The position numbers were made by a program, and so were the translations under genes. DNA of 64,000 bases. Source: Flavihumibacter petaseus NBRC 106054. Lineage in GTDB: Bacteria > Bacteroidota > Bacteroidia > Chitinophagales > Chitinophagaceae. The DNA lies in NCBI RefSeq assembly GCF_000974785.1, contig NZ_BBWV01000001.1:806001-870000 (forward strand). The letters are read 5' to 3'. Below, piece by piece: positions 33,699-42,898 of this stretch; position 1 is the first letter of the stretch; every line of letters starts with the position of its first letter. The notes beneath the pieces were generated by a model, which was not told the DNA's origin, searched no databases, and worked only from the letters and a program-made list of their open reading frames with translations.

Positions 33699-36600
33699 TC
33701 ACCGAAGGCCAGTTTGGGTAAAGAGATCAGTAACCTTCTGGTGGGCTGCGGGTGGTGTAACGTCAAGAATGGCACTGATAAGGTCGGTGGATACCGGCCG
33801 GGAAAAGGGATAACGGTGCTTATGTAAGAAATTCCGCAATGCAAGGTTGAGTTTTGATTCACCGATAATGTCGCTGAGTGTTACCAGAACAACCGCTCCT
33901 TTGGAATAATAAATATGCGCATCACTGCCGGTCACACGATATAATGGACGCTCGGGTATAAATCCCCTTTCGGATTCGTAGATCTGCCGGTGCAGTTGAA
34001 CACGTTCCAGCATCCTGCTCCTGCCATACATTTTCTTGTACAGCATCATCTCTGTATACATTGCCAGTGATTCCGTCAGCATCTGGGCGCCCTCCCGGTC
34101 GTCGGGGGAAATCTGGTTGTTGCCCCACCAGAGGTGTGACAGTTCATGACCTGCCAGTTCATTGATCACATCCTGCTGGCGGTCAGCATGAATGTTGGCG
34201 TGGAAGATCATATTCTCCGTCATATAAATTGTTCCGGGATAAGCAGTCCCCGCAAATCCACGGGTAAACGACGACACTTCAGCAAAGGTGACAGTCCGGA
34301 ACGGATAGGCACCAAACTGTTCCTGGCAATAGTCGAGTGTACTGGCAGCATTGTTCAGCAAATGATCAACATTCGTTTCATGTAAAGGATGGTAGTAAAT
34401 GCTGATGGCTGTTCCATTATGCTGCAGCGTCTTTTTGCCGTACCTGCCAGATGAAAGCGCAAAACGAAACGGTATGGGCTGACCGGTGCGGTACCGGTAA
34501 TAACTCCTCCCCTCCAGTTGTTTTTGTTCTACCAGTTCTCCAACTGCCACAGCGACCTGGTCCCGATCCGTGATGATTTCCATATCCAGCAACAAGCCTT
34601 CAGGCAATATCGCAGTAGTATCGGACAACTTCTTCAGGGGGGTCGGGCCACCCAGCCCCATTTGACGGCGTTGTGCGGAATCTTCCAGTTCACGGTCCGC
34701 CTGATATCCGATTGAAGGAAAATAACGGCTGATGCGTAGAAATGTTCCATTCTCCACAATAGCATTGAAAGACTGATGTCCATTGGCCGGCGACCATCGG
34801 CTGGATAACTCAAACTGCAGGTGCGCGCTGTCTCCCGGTCGCAGCGGGTGTTTTAAGGCAAGGACAGCTGCGTCATTGCTGACAACAGTTCTTTCGTCGT
34901 CTTTTACAAAAGTCACGTTACTCCGCACCCCTTCATTTACGGAATTGATCAACAGGGATGTTACGGGAAACTGTGAAGTATTTTTCAGGGTATAGGTTCC
35001 GGACGCCTTATAGCAATTCTCAGCCGGAAACAATGTTACCCTTGTCCGGACGCTGGTAATAGCCGGCATTGCCACGCCGGCATATTGGCGGAATGATTTT
35101 TCATAGCTAACTGCTTCCCGGACCTCCCGGTTGCGGTCAGCCGGAACATATTCATGCATTGCTAACCGGCCAAAAAAATATCCGGCTACCGCCAATCCTC
35201 CAATGCTGAGCAACATTATTACCAGGTTGCATCTCTGCCGTACCCAGATGGCAATTATCGTTATGATAGCAATCACGCTTGCACCAACCGCCAGCCGTTG
35301 AAGGCCGTATGCCAGGTATGGTCCATAACCCGAAAAGTCACTGTAAGGCCCGTTAAACGTAGCCATTACACCAAGCAGGGGCACCGGCAATAATTTACGC
35401 TGCAAAGGGCTCACCAGCATTGCTACCAGAATGAATGAGAATGCCAATGCCACATACCTGCCCGGAGAAACCGCATTGACGAGAAGTAGAATCGCCAACA
35501 ACAACAACAACGGGAAAGCGACAAAAATGCCCACTCCTGTATAAGCCCTCCAGTCGAATATCGTATAGCTGAATCCAGCCTGGAAGAAAATGCCCAAAAC
35601 AATATTCGCCACGCAAAGAAAAAATATCAGTAATGCGCCGCTGACAAAGTGCCCGGCAATACGACAGTGGGCCATCGGGAATGTATCGCCCACCTGGTTG
35701 AACCTCGTAGCGTCAGATTTCCAGAAAACGTCGTTGATAAAATAAACCAACAGCAATGCTGCGGGAAAATGAAAATTTCTGATGATCGAACGTGCCATCA
35801 AACCTGAACTTGCGAATTGCTGCGGGATCCGGATGCCTTTTTCAATATCAGCATACATTTCCATTCCGGTCATAAATAGTGTCAGCAGCAAGGCTGCAGG
35901 AAGCGCTATGCTTTTTACCAGCGCAATCAGGTCCATCCGCGCGACAGACATTATTGCGTTCGAGGTCGTCCTATAATTAAAAGAAATTGTCAACCTTGCC
36001 GGTTGTTCAAAAACTGCCGCCTGGGGAACTGCCGTTACAGAATTGCTTCCCGGATCCGGGATGTTATGGCGGCGATTCCCGGAGGGCTTCCGCCTGATGG
36101 CGCCTTGCGCCCACCACAACATGGCACATGAGACGATGAACACTCCGGTTCGGTTGTACGCGAACAAACCTGAAAATGGAATCAACCTGGTATTGCGCTG
36201 CTGTACAGAAAAGTCCTTTGCAATCCAGAAATAGGCGGAAAGGCCAAAGGGATCAATCATCGCAGCAACCTGTTGCGCTGCAGTGGTCTGTGGAAGACTT
36301 TGTGCCATGAAAGGCGAATTGGAATACAACAACCCGATCATGTACAGTACATACAGCAGCAGTCCCCCTATCGACACCAGCAATTTATTTCCCGTTCTCC
36401 AACCAATTACACTCAGCACAGCGCAAACGAAAAAACTATTGATCAAACCAAAAACCAGTATTGGCCAGGCATAATAAAGCAGGTTGAATACATTTTCAGC
36501 ACCACCGGATCGCTGTGACTGCCCAATGGCAAATCCAACGGTGAGTAGCAGAAATCCTGTAAACGTGATCAGCAATAAAGCCAAAAAGCGACCAGACACA

Positions 36601-36896
36601 TAACCAGTTGCTTTGAGTGGCATGGTAAACAGCAGTTGGTCAAAGCGGCTGTCCCATTCCCTGAACAGCAACTGTACTGCAAACAGTGTTGCAATAAATA
36701 TGATTATCAGGCTTAGCAGGCCGATCATAAATCCGATGATGTAGGGACCGTTTAACAGCACCCCTTCACCGATGGACAGGTTAAAATTGCTTCCGGTAAA
36801 AAGGCCACCCAGCAACAGCAGCAGCATTGTACCATAGAACAGGGGTGAACGCCGGTAACCTGCCAGATCAAAGGAAAGTACAGAGAACATAGTCAC
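33699..36896 (-). CDS. ABC transporter permease fused to an M1-family aminopeptidase domain
   Basis: This 1065-residue protein has about twelve membrane segments in two ABC-2 permease-like halves (roughly residues 1-560) and a C-terminal gluzincin domain. The zinc motif is HELSH at 917-921 with a downstream Glu at 942 in LTESLA. The spacing is HExxH-x20-E, two residues more than classic M1 enzymes. Such permease/M1 chimeras are known in Bacteroidota but poorly characterised. The ATPase gene precedes it, with ATG and stop overlapping by four bases (ATGA), so the two surely form one transporter. A role in exporting or trimming peptides or proteins at the membrane is inference. Confidence 0.9.
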   Translation of the reverse strand: MTMFSVLSFDLAGYRRSPLFYGTMLLLLLGGLFTGSNFNLSIGEGVLLNGPYIIGFMIGLLSLIIIFIATLFAVQLLFREWDSRFDQLLFTMPLKATGYVSGRFLALLLITFTGFLLLTVGFAIGQSQRSGGAENVFNLLYYAWPILVFGLINSFFVCAVLSVIGWRTGNKLLVSIGGLLLYVLYMIGLLYSNSPFMAQSLPQTTAAQQVAAMIDPFGLSAYFWIAKDFSVQQRNTRLIPFSGLFAYNRTGVFIVSCAMLWWAQGAIRRKPSGNRRHNIPDPGSNSVTAVPQAAVFEQPARLTISFNYRTTSNAIMSVARMDLIALVKSIALPAALLLTLFMTGMEMYADIEKGIRIPQQFASSGLMARSIIRNFHFPAALLLVYFINDVFWKSDATRFNQVGDTFPMAHCRIAGHFVSGALLIFFLCVANIVLGIFFQAGFSYTIFDWRAYTGVGIFVAFPLLLLLAILLLVNAVSPGRYVALAFSFILVAMLVSPLQRKLLPVPLLGVMATFNGPYSDFSGYGPYLAYGLQRLAVGASVIAIITIIAIWVRQRCNLVIMLLSIGGLAVAGYFFGRLAMHEYVPADRNREVREAVSYEKSFRQYAGVAMPAITSVRTRVTLFPAENCYKASGTYTLKNTSQFPVTSLLINSVNEGVRSNVTFVKDDERTVVSNDAAVLALKHPLRPGDSAHLQFELSSRWSPANGHQSFNAIVENGTFLRISRYFPSIGYQADRELEDSAQRRQMGLGGPTPLKKLSDTTAILPEGLLLDMEIITDRDQVAVAVGELVEQKQLEGRSYYRYRTGQPIPFRFALSSGRYGKKTLQHNGTAISIYYHPLHETNVDHLLNNAASTLDYCQEQFGAYPFRTVTFAEVSSFTRGFAGTAYPGTIYMTENMIFHANIHADRQQDVINELAGHELSHLWWGNNQISPDDREGAQMLTESLAMYTEMMLYKKMYGRSRMLERVQLHRQIYESERGFIPERPLYRVTGSDAHIYYSKGAVVLVTLSDIIGESKLNLALRNFLHKHRYPFSRPVSTDLISAILDVTPPAAHQKVTDLFTQTGLR

Positions 36897-37759
36897 GAAT
36901 TAAGTGCATGAAAATATACGTGTTCAAGAGTCGGCGCGTCAGGAACGAAACCAGGAGGTTGTACTTCCGCGTAAACAGTAACAAAAGGCCGCTTGCCGAT
37001 CAGCTGGCGGCTGATCAGGCGATGTGGAAAATCGGGTTCCGGGCCGCTGGTTACTGCTGATTTCTTCGACCATATTTTTCCATCAAGTGCACTGATCATC
37101 ATCGCCGGCTTACCTTCAGCCACTACCCTGCCCTGGTGAATAACGGCCATGTTATCACAGAGGTTACGTACATCTTCTACCAGGTGGGTAGACAGGACGA
37201 CGATCAGTTCTTCACTGAGCGCACTGAGCATACTGTTGAAGCGATGGCGTTCCTCAGGGTCGAGTCCTGCAGTCGGCTCGTCCAGCAATATTACCTGCGG
37301 ATTACCAATGAGTGCCTGCGCAACACCGAATCGCTGTTTCATTCCTCCGGAAAATCGATGCACGGCGCTATTCCGGTATTCCGACAGGTTCATTTGCTCG
37401 AGCAGATACGTCACCTGTTTCCGGCGTGCGGTAGCATCGCCGACACCTTTAAGAATAGCAATATGCTGCAAAAGGTCCCAGGCAGTAACACCCGGATAAA
37501 CACCGAAATCCTGTGGCAGATAACCCAATTGTTTCCTGAGATAAAACTGGTCATTTGAAAGGTCGATCCCGTTCAGGAAGATTTTTCCTTTATCCGGTTG
37601 TTGAAGGCCGACAATTGTTTTCAAAAGTGTTGACTTTCCGGCACCGTTAGGGCCAAGTAAACCAAACATCCCTTTGCTGAACTGAAGGGAAATATCATTC
37701 AGCGCCTTAACACCGTTGCGCCAGGTTACAGACACTGTATCAATGCTCAGTGAGTTCAT
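36893..37759 (-). CDS. ABC transporter ATP-binding protein, partner of the permease/M1 fusion
   Basis: From the ATG at 37759 this is 288 residues (an upstream ATG at 37783 would add eight). Walker A is GPNGAGKSTLL, the signature is FSGGMKQRFGVAQ, and Walker B is VILLDEPTAGLDP. An H-loop lies in VLSTHLVEDV. The C-terminal about 80 residues are the extra regulatory tail typical of ABC-2 exporters. Its stop overlaps the permease/M1 start by four bases, which indicates translational coupling in one operon. The substrate is unknown. Confidence 0.95.
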   Translation of the reverse strand: MNSLSIDTVSVTWRNGVKALNDISLQFSKGMFGLLGPNGAGKSTLLKTIVGLQQPDKGKIFLNGIDLSNDQFYLRKQLGYLPQDFGVYPGVTAWDLLQHIAILKGVGDATARRKQVTYLLEQMNLSEYRNSAVHRFSGGMKQRFGVAQALIGNPQVILLDEPTAGLDPEERHRFNSMLSALSEELIVVLSTHLVEDVRNLCDNMAVIHQGRVVAEGKPAMMISALDGKIWSKKSAVTSGPEPDFPHRLISRQLIGKRPFVTVYAEVQPPGFVPDAPTLEHVYFHALNS

Positions 37760-37794
37760 GAGATTATTTTTTAGTGCAGACAAAAGATTAGCCC

Positions 37795-37814
37795 CGGGTG
37801 CTTAGGCACACCCG
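37795..37814 (-). terminator. Possible weak terminator downstream of the HTH gene
   Basis: CGGGTG (37795-37800) pairs with CACCCG (37809-37814) around eight bases. On the minus strand a short CTTTTG follows after about ten bases. The stem is only six base pairs, so this is tentative. Confidence 0.3.
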
Positions 37815-37843
37815 TCAGATGCTATTATTTGACAAAGGGGTAT

Positions 37844-38050
37844 TTAAGCTTTTCTGTATTCGAGTATATCTCCCGGCTGGCATTCCAGTATTTCACAGAT
37901 TGCCTCCAGGGTTTCAAAACGAACTCCTTTTGCTTTTCCAGTTTTTAATACCGAGAGATTTGCCGGAGTAATGCCCAGCCTTTCTGCCAGTTCCTTGCTC
38001 TGCATTTTTCTTTTCGCCAGCATTACATCAACGTTTACAATAATGGGCAT
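37844..38050 (-). CDS. Small XRE-family HTH regulator (YozG-like)
   Basis: This 68-residue protein is essentially one helix-turn-helix: KRKMQSKELAERLGITPANLSVLKTGKAKGVRFETLEAICEILECQPGDILEY. It is the Cro/CI-type single-domain group that regularly accompanies DUF2975 membrane proteins. It starts two bases after the DUF2975 gene's stop codon and is surely co-transcribed. The pair probably forms an autoregulated switch, but what it senses is unknown. Confidence 0.92.
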   Translation of the reverse strand: MPIIVNVDVMLAKRKMQSKELAERLGITPANLSVLKTGKAKGVRFETLEAICEILECQPGDILEYRKA

Positions 38051-38052
38051 AA

Positions 38053-38568
38053 TCAGATAAATAAGTCTTGTTCATTTTGCAAATACAAGCCCTGCCGGAA
38101 TATCACTGCCAGGAAATACACAAAAATTCCGAGGAAGCCATGAACCAGCACCAAAACCCAGATAGCGTTTTCAAGCGGCACAAAAAATCCAGCCAGTAAT
38201 ACAGCCGGAAAAGGGATGAAAATATCAAAAACGTAGAATCGCTTTAATTGAACTATGTTCTGCGTTGTAAACAACCTGGATTGAAAGAAAACACGAAATA
38301 CATTGGAGGACAACCAGAAAAATATCCCATACAGCAACAGGGGTAAGATAAAGGAAAAGATGATATACGGGAGGTTGTTGTCAACGTTCAGAAATGGTCT
38401 TGACGTGAAAGGATAATTGATATGCAGGAATTTGTTATCACCATAAGGCTGCACAAACCACCCGGTGACAATACACAGCAATGCATAAGCTACCGAAAAC
38501 AAATATCCGACAGAGAGGAACCGGCTGAAATAGAACAGACACCGGGAAATGATTTTGGCCTGTTGCAT
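38053..38568 (-). CDS. DUF2975 membrane protein
   Basis: From the ATG at 38568 the protein has 171 residues and four predicted membrane segments (FSRFLSVGYLFSVAYALLCIV, IIFSFILPLLLYGIFFW, FPAVLLAGFFVPL, LVLVHGFLGIFVYFLAVIF). I reject the 26-residue upstream extension because it is AT-rich and overlaps the TonB receptor gene. It matches the DUF2975 family in layout and in its partner gene. A role as a membrane antagonist or sensor of the HTH protein is a fair guess and is unproven. Only 71 bases separate it from the TonB-receptor gene upstream. Confidence 0.8.
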   Translation of the reverse strand: MQQAKIISRCLFYFSRFLSVGYLFSVAYALLCIVTGWFVQPYGDNKFLHINYPFTSRPFLNVDNNLPYIIFSFILPLLLYGIFFWLSSNVFRVFFQSRLFTTQNIVQLKRFYVFDIFIPFPAVLLAGFFVPLENAIWVLVLVHGFLGIFVYFLAVIFRQGLYLQNEQDLFI

Positions 38569-38639
38569 AGGCTGCAATATTAAATTAATACTGCAATGAT
38601 AATAATTAATTATCGTTTTACAATAATTATTCAATTTTT

Positions 38640-40994
38640 TTACCAACGATACTGCAAAGTGAGGCCGTATCGTCTGGGTGCCGCCAGGTTAACCGCCCCA
38701 AAATCATAGGCATAGCCGATATAGCGGGTATCCGTGAGATTCTTTACCCATCCAGAAACAGTAATCTGCTTCAGCATGATTCCGGCCCGAATGTTAAGTA
38801 CGTGATACGGCGTTTGTTCCAGCGTGTTGGCAAGGTCAAAATACTGCATACCTAGGTACTTCCACTCAGCCCTTGCAATTCCTTCCAGCTTTAAAGAAGG
38901 GATGAGTATGCTGCGGTATTGTACAGTGATCAGCGATGTCAGGTCGGGTGTAAAGATCTGCCTGCTGCCTTTAAGATCCGTTTCGTTGCCATTCGCTGCA
39001 ATCTTAAGCTCGTCATAGGCAGCATCGGTTATTCCGGCAGCCCATGAAACCTCCAGATCACGCAACGGTTTGGCGATCAATTCTGCCTCAAGTCCTTTGC
39101 TGGTCATTTTACCTGTATTCCGGGTGATGGTCACCGCATCAGGTAATATGAGTGTTGGCACCTGAACGTCGTTTACGATCGAATAAAAGGCAGCCATATT
39201 CAACTGCCAGTTGTTGCGCTTGTTTCGCCATTTCCAGCCCAGTTCCCAGTTATGGCTGTGTTCGGGATCAAATCCGAACAGTGGCGGCTGGGAAGGATCG
39301 GATGCAAGTGGTGTCAGGCCACCGGTCCGGAAACCCTTGCTGTAACTCAAAAAAAGCAGTTGCTGTGCTGCCGGTTGATAGTTGATGCTCAGTTTAGGAC
39401 TGAACGACGAGAAATTTCGGGAAGCTGCAGTATCCGGCCGGTATGCGAACTGAGGCTGCGATTCGGAATCATCCTGGTATTCCCCCAGCACAGACAATTC
39501 TCTTTTTTCGAGATCATATCTCAGGCCGCCGGTAATGGACCATTTCGGCGAAACAGTATACGTGGCCTGTCCATAGCCAGCCAGGCCCCGGTTCTTTCCT
39601 ATTGATGTATTGATCAGGCTGAAATTAGGGTGGTCAGCACCTACGAGTTCTGCATCATTACCGAAATGGGTTGCCTGTTTCACGGGATTGTCCTGTATGA
39701 ATAAATATACGCCAGCAGTCCACTGCAACGGGTTCTTATTGCCTGCGGGTGATGACAACCGCAATTCTTCCGTCCATACCTGAACACGGTTCCAGTCCCG
39801 TCCGTAATTATTGATTATAGTAATGCCATCGATAGGTGAAAAATCTGCATCGATGGGATCGTCATAATATTTGTAATTGTTCTGATAGGCAGTTTGCGAC
39901 AACAGCTGGAATTTATTGCGGGAATAGCGAATGGACGCAACCGCATTCATCGTATTGTCGATCAGTTCGGTTTTAGCGTTCTGATTAAGATGATAGGGAG
40001 AAGCGAAGGCGTCTTCCTTTCCCATTACAAGCGGGAAAGGACCATTGTTCCTGTTTTGCTGTTGTTTTACATTAAGGGATATTGCCCAGTCAGCACCAGG
40101 ATAATAGTCAAGAGAATAACTGCCGCTAAAAGCGTGCTGTCTGTCGTACCGGGACTGATCGAAGTCATTGGTATAGTAACCGTTTGATTTTTCGTACAGT
40201 GCCGCTGCACCAATAAAAAGCTTTCCCGGGATCAGTGGTGTACGGAATCCGGCGCTGTATCGTTGCTGTCCATAATTTCCAATGCTCACTTCCGCAAATC
40301 CGGAAGGCTTTCCCGTAGGTTTACGCGTAACGATATTAACAACCCCTCCCATAGCGTTCCGGCCATACAGCGTTCCCTGGGGGCCTCTCAGTACTTCTAT
40401 CCGCTCGATGTCAAGCAGCTGGGCAATATAGGTATCCAGGCCGAACTGGTTGACGCCGTCGATATAGGTGGCAACAGCAGGATCATAGGAACTTGAAGTG
40501 ATTCCACGGATAGAAATGACGTTCCGCTTATCCCCCGGATCAGCAGAAAAAAAGTTGGGCACCACAGCCGTGAGGTCTTTTGCATTCCAGAGCTGAAGGT
40601 CATTTACCTGTTTTCCAGTTAGTGCAGTTACACTTACCGGCAGCTTTTGCAATTGGGTTTCCCTTTTCTCAGCAGTAACCACAACTTCATCGAGTTGGGT
40701 CCTGCTTTCTTCGAGTTGCCATACGACAGGATCGCCTTTATGCCAGGTTACAACTTTATTCGCGAATCCGGTAGCGCTTAATTCAAGCTGAAGTCTATCT
40801 GCAGGCGCAACAAAACTGAAATGACCGGCGCTGTCACTGATTGCAAACAGGCGGGATTCGATGATATGGATAGTAGCTCCCCTGACAGGTCTGCCCTGGC
40901 GGTCTTTTATTGTTCCGGAAATATCAGATGACGTTTGAGCTATACCGGTAGAATAGAAAAATGCTGAGAGCAACAATAGTGAAAAACGCTTCAT
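38640..40994 (-). CDS. TonB-dependent outer-membrane receptor
   Basis: This 784-residue receptor has a signal peptide ending near TGIAQ, then a carboxypeptidase-like regulatory domain (about residues 22-105). A plug domain (about 110-230) follows, with VSVTALTGKQVNDL and VLRGPQGTLYGRNAMGGVVNI. The 22-stranded barrel ends in LTLQYRW with the terminal aromatic residue. It has no SusD partner, so it fits a siderophore, cobalamin or metal-complex receptor better than a glycan receptor. No TonB box could be singled out. Its start overlaps the stop of the TMEM220-like gene (ATGA), forming a pair. Confidence 0.93.
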   Translation of the reverse strand: MKRFSLLLLSAFFYSTGIAQTSSDISGTIKDRQGRPVRGATIHIIESRLFAISDSAGHFSFVAPADRLQLELSATGFANKVVTWHKGDPVVWQLEESRTQLDEVVVTAEKRETQLQKLPVSVTALTGKQVNDLQLWNAKDLTAVVPNFFSADPGDKRNVISIRGITSSSYDPAVATYIDGVNQFGLDTYIAQLLDIERIEVLRGPQGTLYGRNAMGGVVNIVTRKPTGKPSGFAEVSIGNYGQQRYSAGFRTPLIPGKLFIGAAALYEKSNGYYTNDFDQSRYDRQHAFSGSYSLDYYPGADWAISLNVKQQQNRNNGPFPLVMGKEDAFASPYHLNQNAKTELIDNTMNAVASIRYSRNKFQLLSQTAYQNNYKYYDDPIDADFSPIDGITIINNYGRDWNRVQVWTEELRLSSPAGNKNPLQWTAGVYLFIQDNPVKQATHFGNDAELVGADHPNFSLINTSIGKNRGLAGYGQATYTVSPKWSITGGLRYDLEKRELSVLGEYQDDSESQPQFAYRPDTAASRNFSSFSPKLSINYQPAAQQLLFLSYSKGFRTGGLTPLASDPSQPPLFGFDPEHSHNWELGWKWRNKRNNWQLNMAAFYSIVNDVQVPTLILPDAVTITRNTGKMTSKGLEAELIAKPLRDLEVSWAAGITDAAYDELKIAANGNETDLKGSRQIFTPDLTSLITVQYRSILIPSLKLEGIARAEWKYLGMQYFDLANTLEQTPYHVLNIRAGIMLKQITVSGWVKNLTDTRYIGYAYDFGAVNLAAPRRYGLTLQYRW

Positions 40995-41368
40995 GACTTC
41001 AATTTATAACGCGCCCATAACCAATTAAGAGAAATAGCGAATAACAGTAGCAGGAGTCCGCCAAACTCCCTGGTCTCTTCTATCCACGGTCGTGTAGCTT
41101 TCATTGATTGAACAATACTTTCTGCATGGTGATCCCGCCACCAGCTGAGCACACCTGAACGGTCAAAAAAAAGGTATAGGGCATAGCCACCGTACACAGC
41201 CCATCCGATATAATACATAGCAGGCTGGAATTTTCCTTTCAGCGCCTGGTAACAGAGCCATGCACCGAAAAGGTAGATAGGCACCCACAGATAAGGATCT
41301 GGGTCGTTGTACTGCAGTGCCGCCGAAGCCAGGAAGAGAATGATAAAAAAGAGGTTCAGGATACGCAT
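40991..41368 (-). CDS. TMEM220-like small membrane protein
   Basis: This 125-residue protein starts MRILNLFFIILFLASAALQYNDPDPYLW and has three to four membrane segments. The motif QYNDPDPYLW is characteristic of the transmembrane 220 family, whose function is not known. I set the start at 41368, since a longer frame would be antisense to the flavin reductase gene. Its stop overlaps the TonB receptor start by four bases, so the two proteins are co-produced. That may mean a shared job at the envelope, which is inference. A -7-like box (TATTTTTA) lies nine bases upstream. Confidence 0.85.
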   Translation of the reverse strand: MRILNLFFIILFLASAALQYNDPDPYLWVPIYLFGAWLCYQALKGKFQPAMYYIGWAVYGGYALYLFFDRSGVLSWWRDHHAESIVQSMKATRPWIEETREFGGLLLLLFAISLNWLWARYKLKS

Positions 41369-41423
41369 GGCAATGTGTAAAAATAGGACAATTATTCTTC
41401 TTACCTTACCACAAATTACCGTC

Positions 41424-42173
41424 ATGCTGCAACCCTGGCAAACCGGCAAGATCATCCGAATAGCCGATGAAACAGATGCTACCAGGAGGTTCTGGATCCA
41501 ACTCACAGAAACCGACAATTTTGATTTTAAACCGGGACAGTTCGTAACACTTGATCTTCCCATTCATGAGCAGCGCAACAAACGCTGGAGAAGTTATTCA
41601 ATTGCTTCCTGGCCTGATGGCACCAATGTAATTGAGCTGGTGATCGTGTTGCTTGAAGGCGGATTGGGAACGCAATATCTGTTCCATGAAGTGACCGTAG
41701 GTTCTGAAGTATTGCTTCGCGGACCACAGGGTGTATTTGTGTTGCCGGAGACAATTGAAACCGATCTTTATTTCGTGTGTACCGGTACCGGCATAGCGCC
41801 TTTCCGGGCTATGACGCATCATATTCTGAATCTGGATATTCCGCACAAGGAAATCTTTCTGATCTTTGGCTGCAGGAAATTCAGCGATGCGTTGTATGGC
41901 GCTGAAATGCGCGAACTGACGGAGAAAGTCACTTCGTTCAGGTACATACCGACCTTCTCCCGGGAGTCACCGGGAGAACATCTGTACAGAACTGGATATG
42001 TACATGCAGTTTATGAGGATCTGATCCGGGAGAAACAGACAACTGTTCCCGGTGGACAGTATGCGGCAAACTTTTTTCTTTGCGGGTGGAAGAACATGAT
42101 CGACGAAGCCAAACAACGCATTCTTTCACTTGGCTATGAGAAAAAAAGCATTCACCTCGAGTTATATGGATAG
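41424..42173 (+). CDS. Ferredoxin/flavodoxin-NADP reductase family flavoprotein
   Basis: This 249-residue enzyme carries an FAD domain with RSYSIAS (the RxYS motif) and a nucleotide domain with FVCTGTGIAPFRAM. The end LHLELYG is the usual tail of the FNR family, in which the last residues stack on the flavin. Members transfer electrons between NAD(P)H and ferredoxin, flavodoxin or a ferric chelate. I start at the ATG at 41424; the longer frame runs over the divergent gene. It diverges from the TonB receptor pair, which makes an iron-related role conceivable, but the sequence does not prove it. Confidence 0.9.
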   Translation: MLQPWQTGKIIRIADETDATRRFWIQLTETDNFDFKPGQFVTLDLPIHEQRNKRWRSYSIASWPDGTNVIELVIVLLEGGLGTQYLFHEVTVGSEVLLRGPQGVFVLPETIETDLYFVCTGTGIAPFRAMTHHILNLDIPHKEIFLIFGCRKFSDALYGAEMRELTEKVTSFRYIPTFSRESPGEHLYRTGYVHAVYEDLIREKQTTVPGGQYAANFFLCGWKNMIDEAKQRILSLGYEKKSIHLELYG

Positions 42174-42452
42174 TAGTCCCTGAGCCATTGCCCGGCCTGA
42201 GGCGCCTGCCGTATCACTTTTTGAAAGACTGATTACGGGCACTTTGCCACCCTGGTTACTTTGCTCCGAATGGGATTTATGCAGGCGTAAGATTTCTGCA
42301 TGGTTATTCACCATTTCGGTTTCAAGCTCAAGAATTCTTCTTTTGGATTTAGCCATTTGTCTGGACCTTACAAATAGTCCGAGCAAGGATCCGGTTGCAA
42401 ATGCTGCTATCAGCCATATGGCAATCGCCAATGTGATGTTTGCGGACATCAT
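42162..42452 (-). CDS. Small membrane-anchored protein with coiled coil (paralogue A)
   Basis: This 96-residue protein has one N-terminal membrane segment (ITLAIAIWLIAAFATGSLLGLFV), a charged heptad stretch (KSKRRILELETEMVNNHAEILRLHK), and a polar serine-rich tail. The layout recalls LapA/DUF1049-like proteins. The block NHAEILRLHK recurs in the next upstream gene. Its stop overlaps the reductase gene by 12 bases on the other strand. The function is unknown. Confidence 0.7.
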   Translation of the reverse strand: MMSANITLAIAIWLIAAFATGSLLGLFVRSRQMAKSKRRILELETEMVNNHAEILRLHKSHSEQSNQGGKVPVISLSKSDTAGASGRAMAQGLLSI

Positions 42453-42554
42453 AGAAATTGGTTTGAGTCATTTGTGGATATTCACAGGATTCAGATACTG
42501 TGATAAAACGGCTCATCCAACTAAATATTGCCCTGAATAAGGGGAAATTGGGTA

Positions 42555-42836
42555 TTACTGGGCTCTTTTGTTTTTACCGGCATCAGTGGGCTGGTTGGCC
42601 TCTTTCTCTTTGAATTGAACGACTGGAGTACCGTTCTGATTCTCGTTTGCGGCGCGGAGCTCGGAAAGTTTTTTATGCAATTGGAGGATTTCTGCGTGAT
42701 TTTCAAGCTTTTCCCTTTCCAGCTGCAGTAACTGGTTCTTAAGGTACCTCGCCTGCAGGAACCGGAATACCAGTCCCGCCAGGAAAGAACACAGAGCCCA
42801 CAAAACAAGCAATCCTAAATGGATGGTTATATGCAT
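42555..42836 (-). CDS. Small membrane-anchored protein with coiled coil (paralogue B)
   Basis: From the ATG at 42836 this is 93 residues: a membrane segment (HLGLLVLWALCSFLAGLVFRFL), a coiled coil (LLQLEREKLENHAEILQLHKKLSEL) and a polar tail. The motif NHAEIL[RQ]LHK, membrane position and length match paralogue A, so the pair arose by duplication. The longer frame to 42890 adds 18 residues of doubtful quality. Both lie directly downstream of glyS and may be read from the same transcript. Confidence 0.68.
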   Translation of the reverse strand: MHITIHLGLLVLWALCSFLAGLVFRFLQARYLKNQLLQLEREKLENHAEILQLHKKLSELRAANENQNGTPVVQFKEKEANQPTDAGKNKRAQ

Positions 42837-42898
42837 GTTATATATTAAATGGCCTGACGGGTAACTGGCAGGCATTAGGGTATATAACAAATATATAA

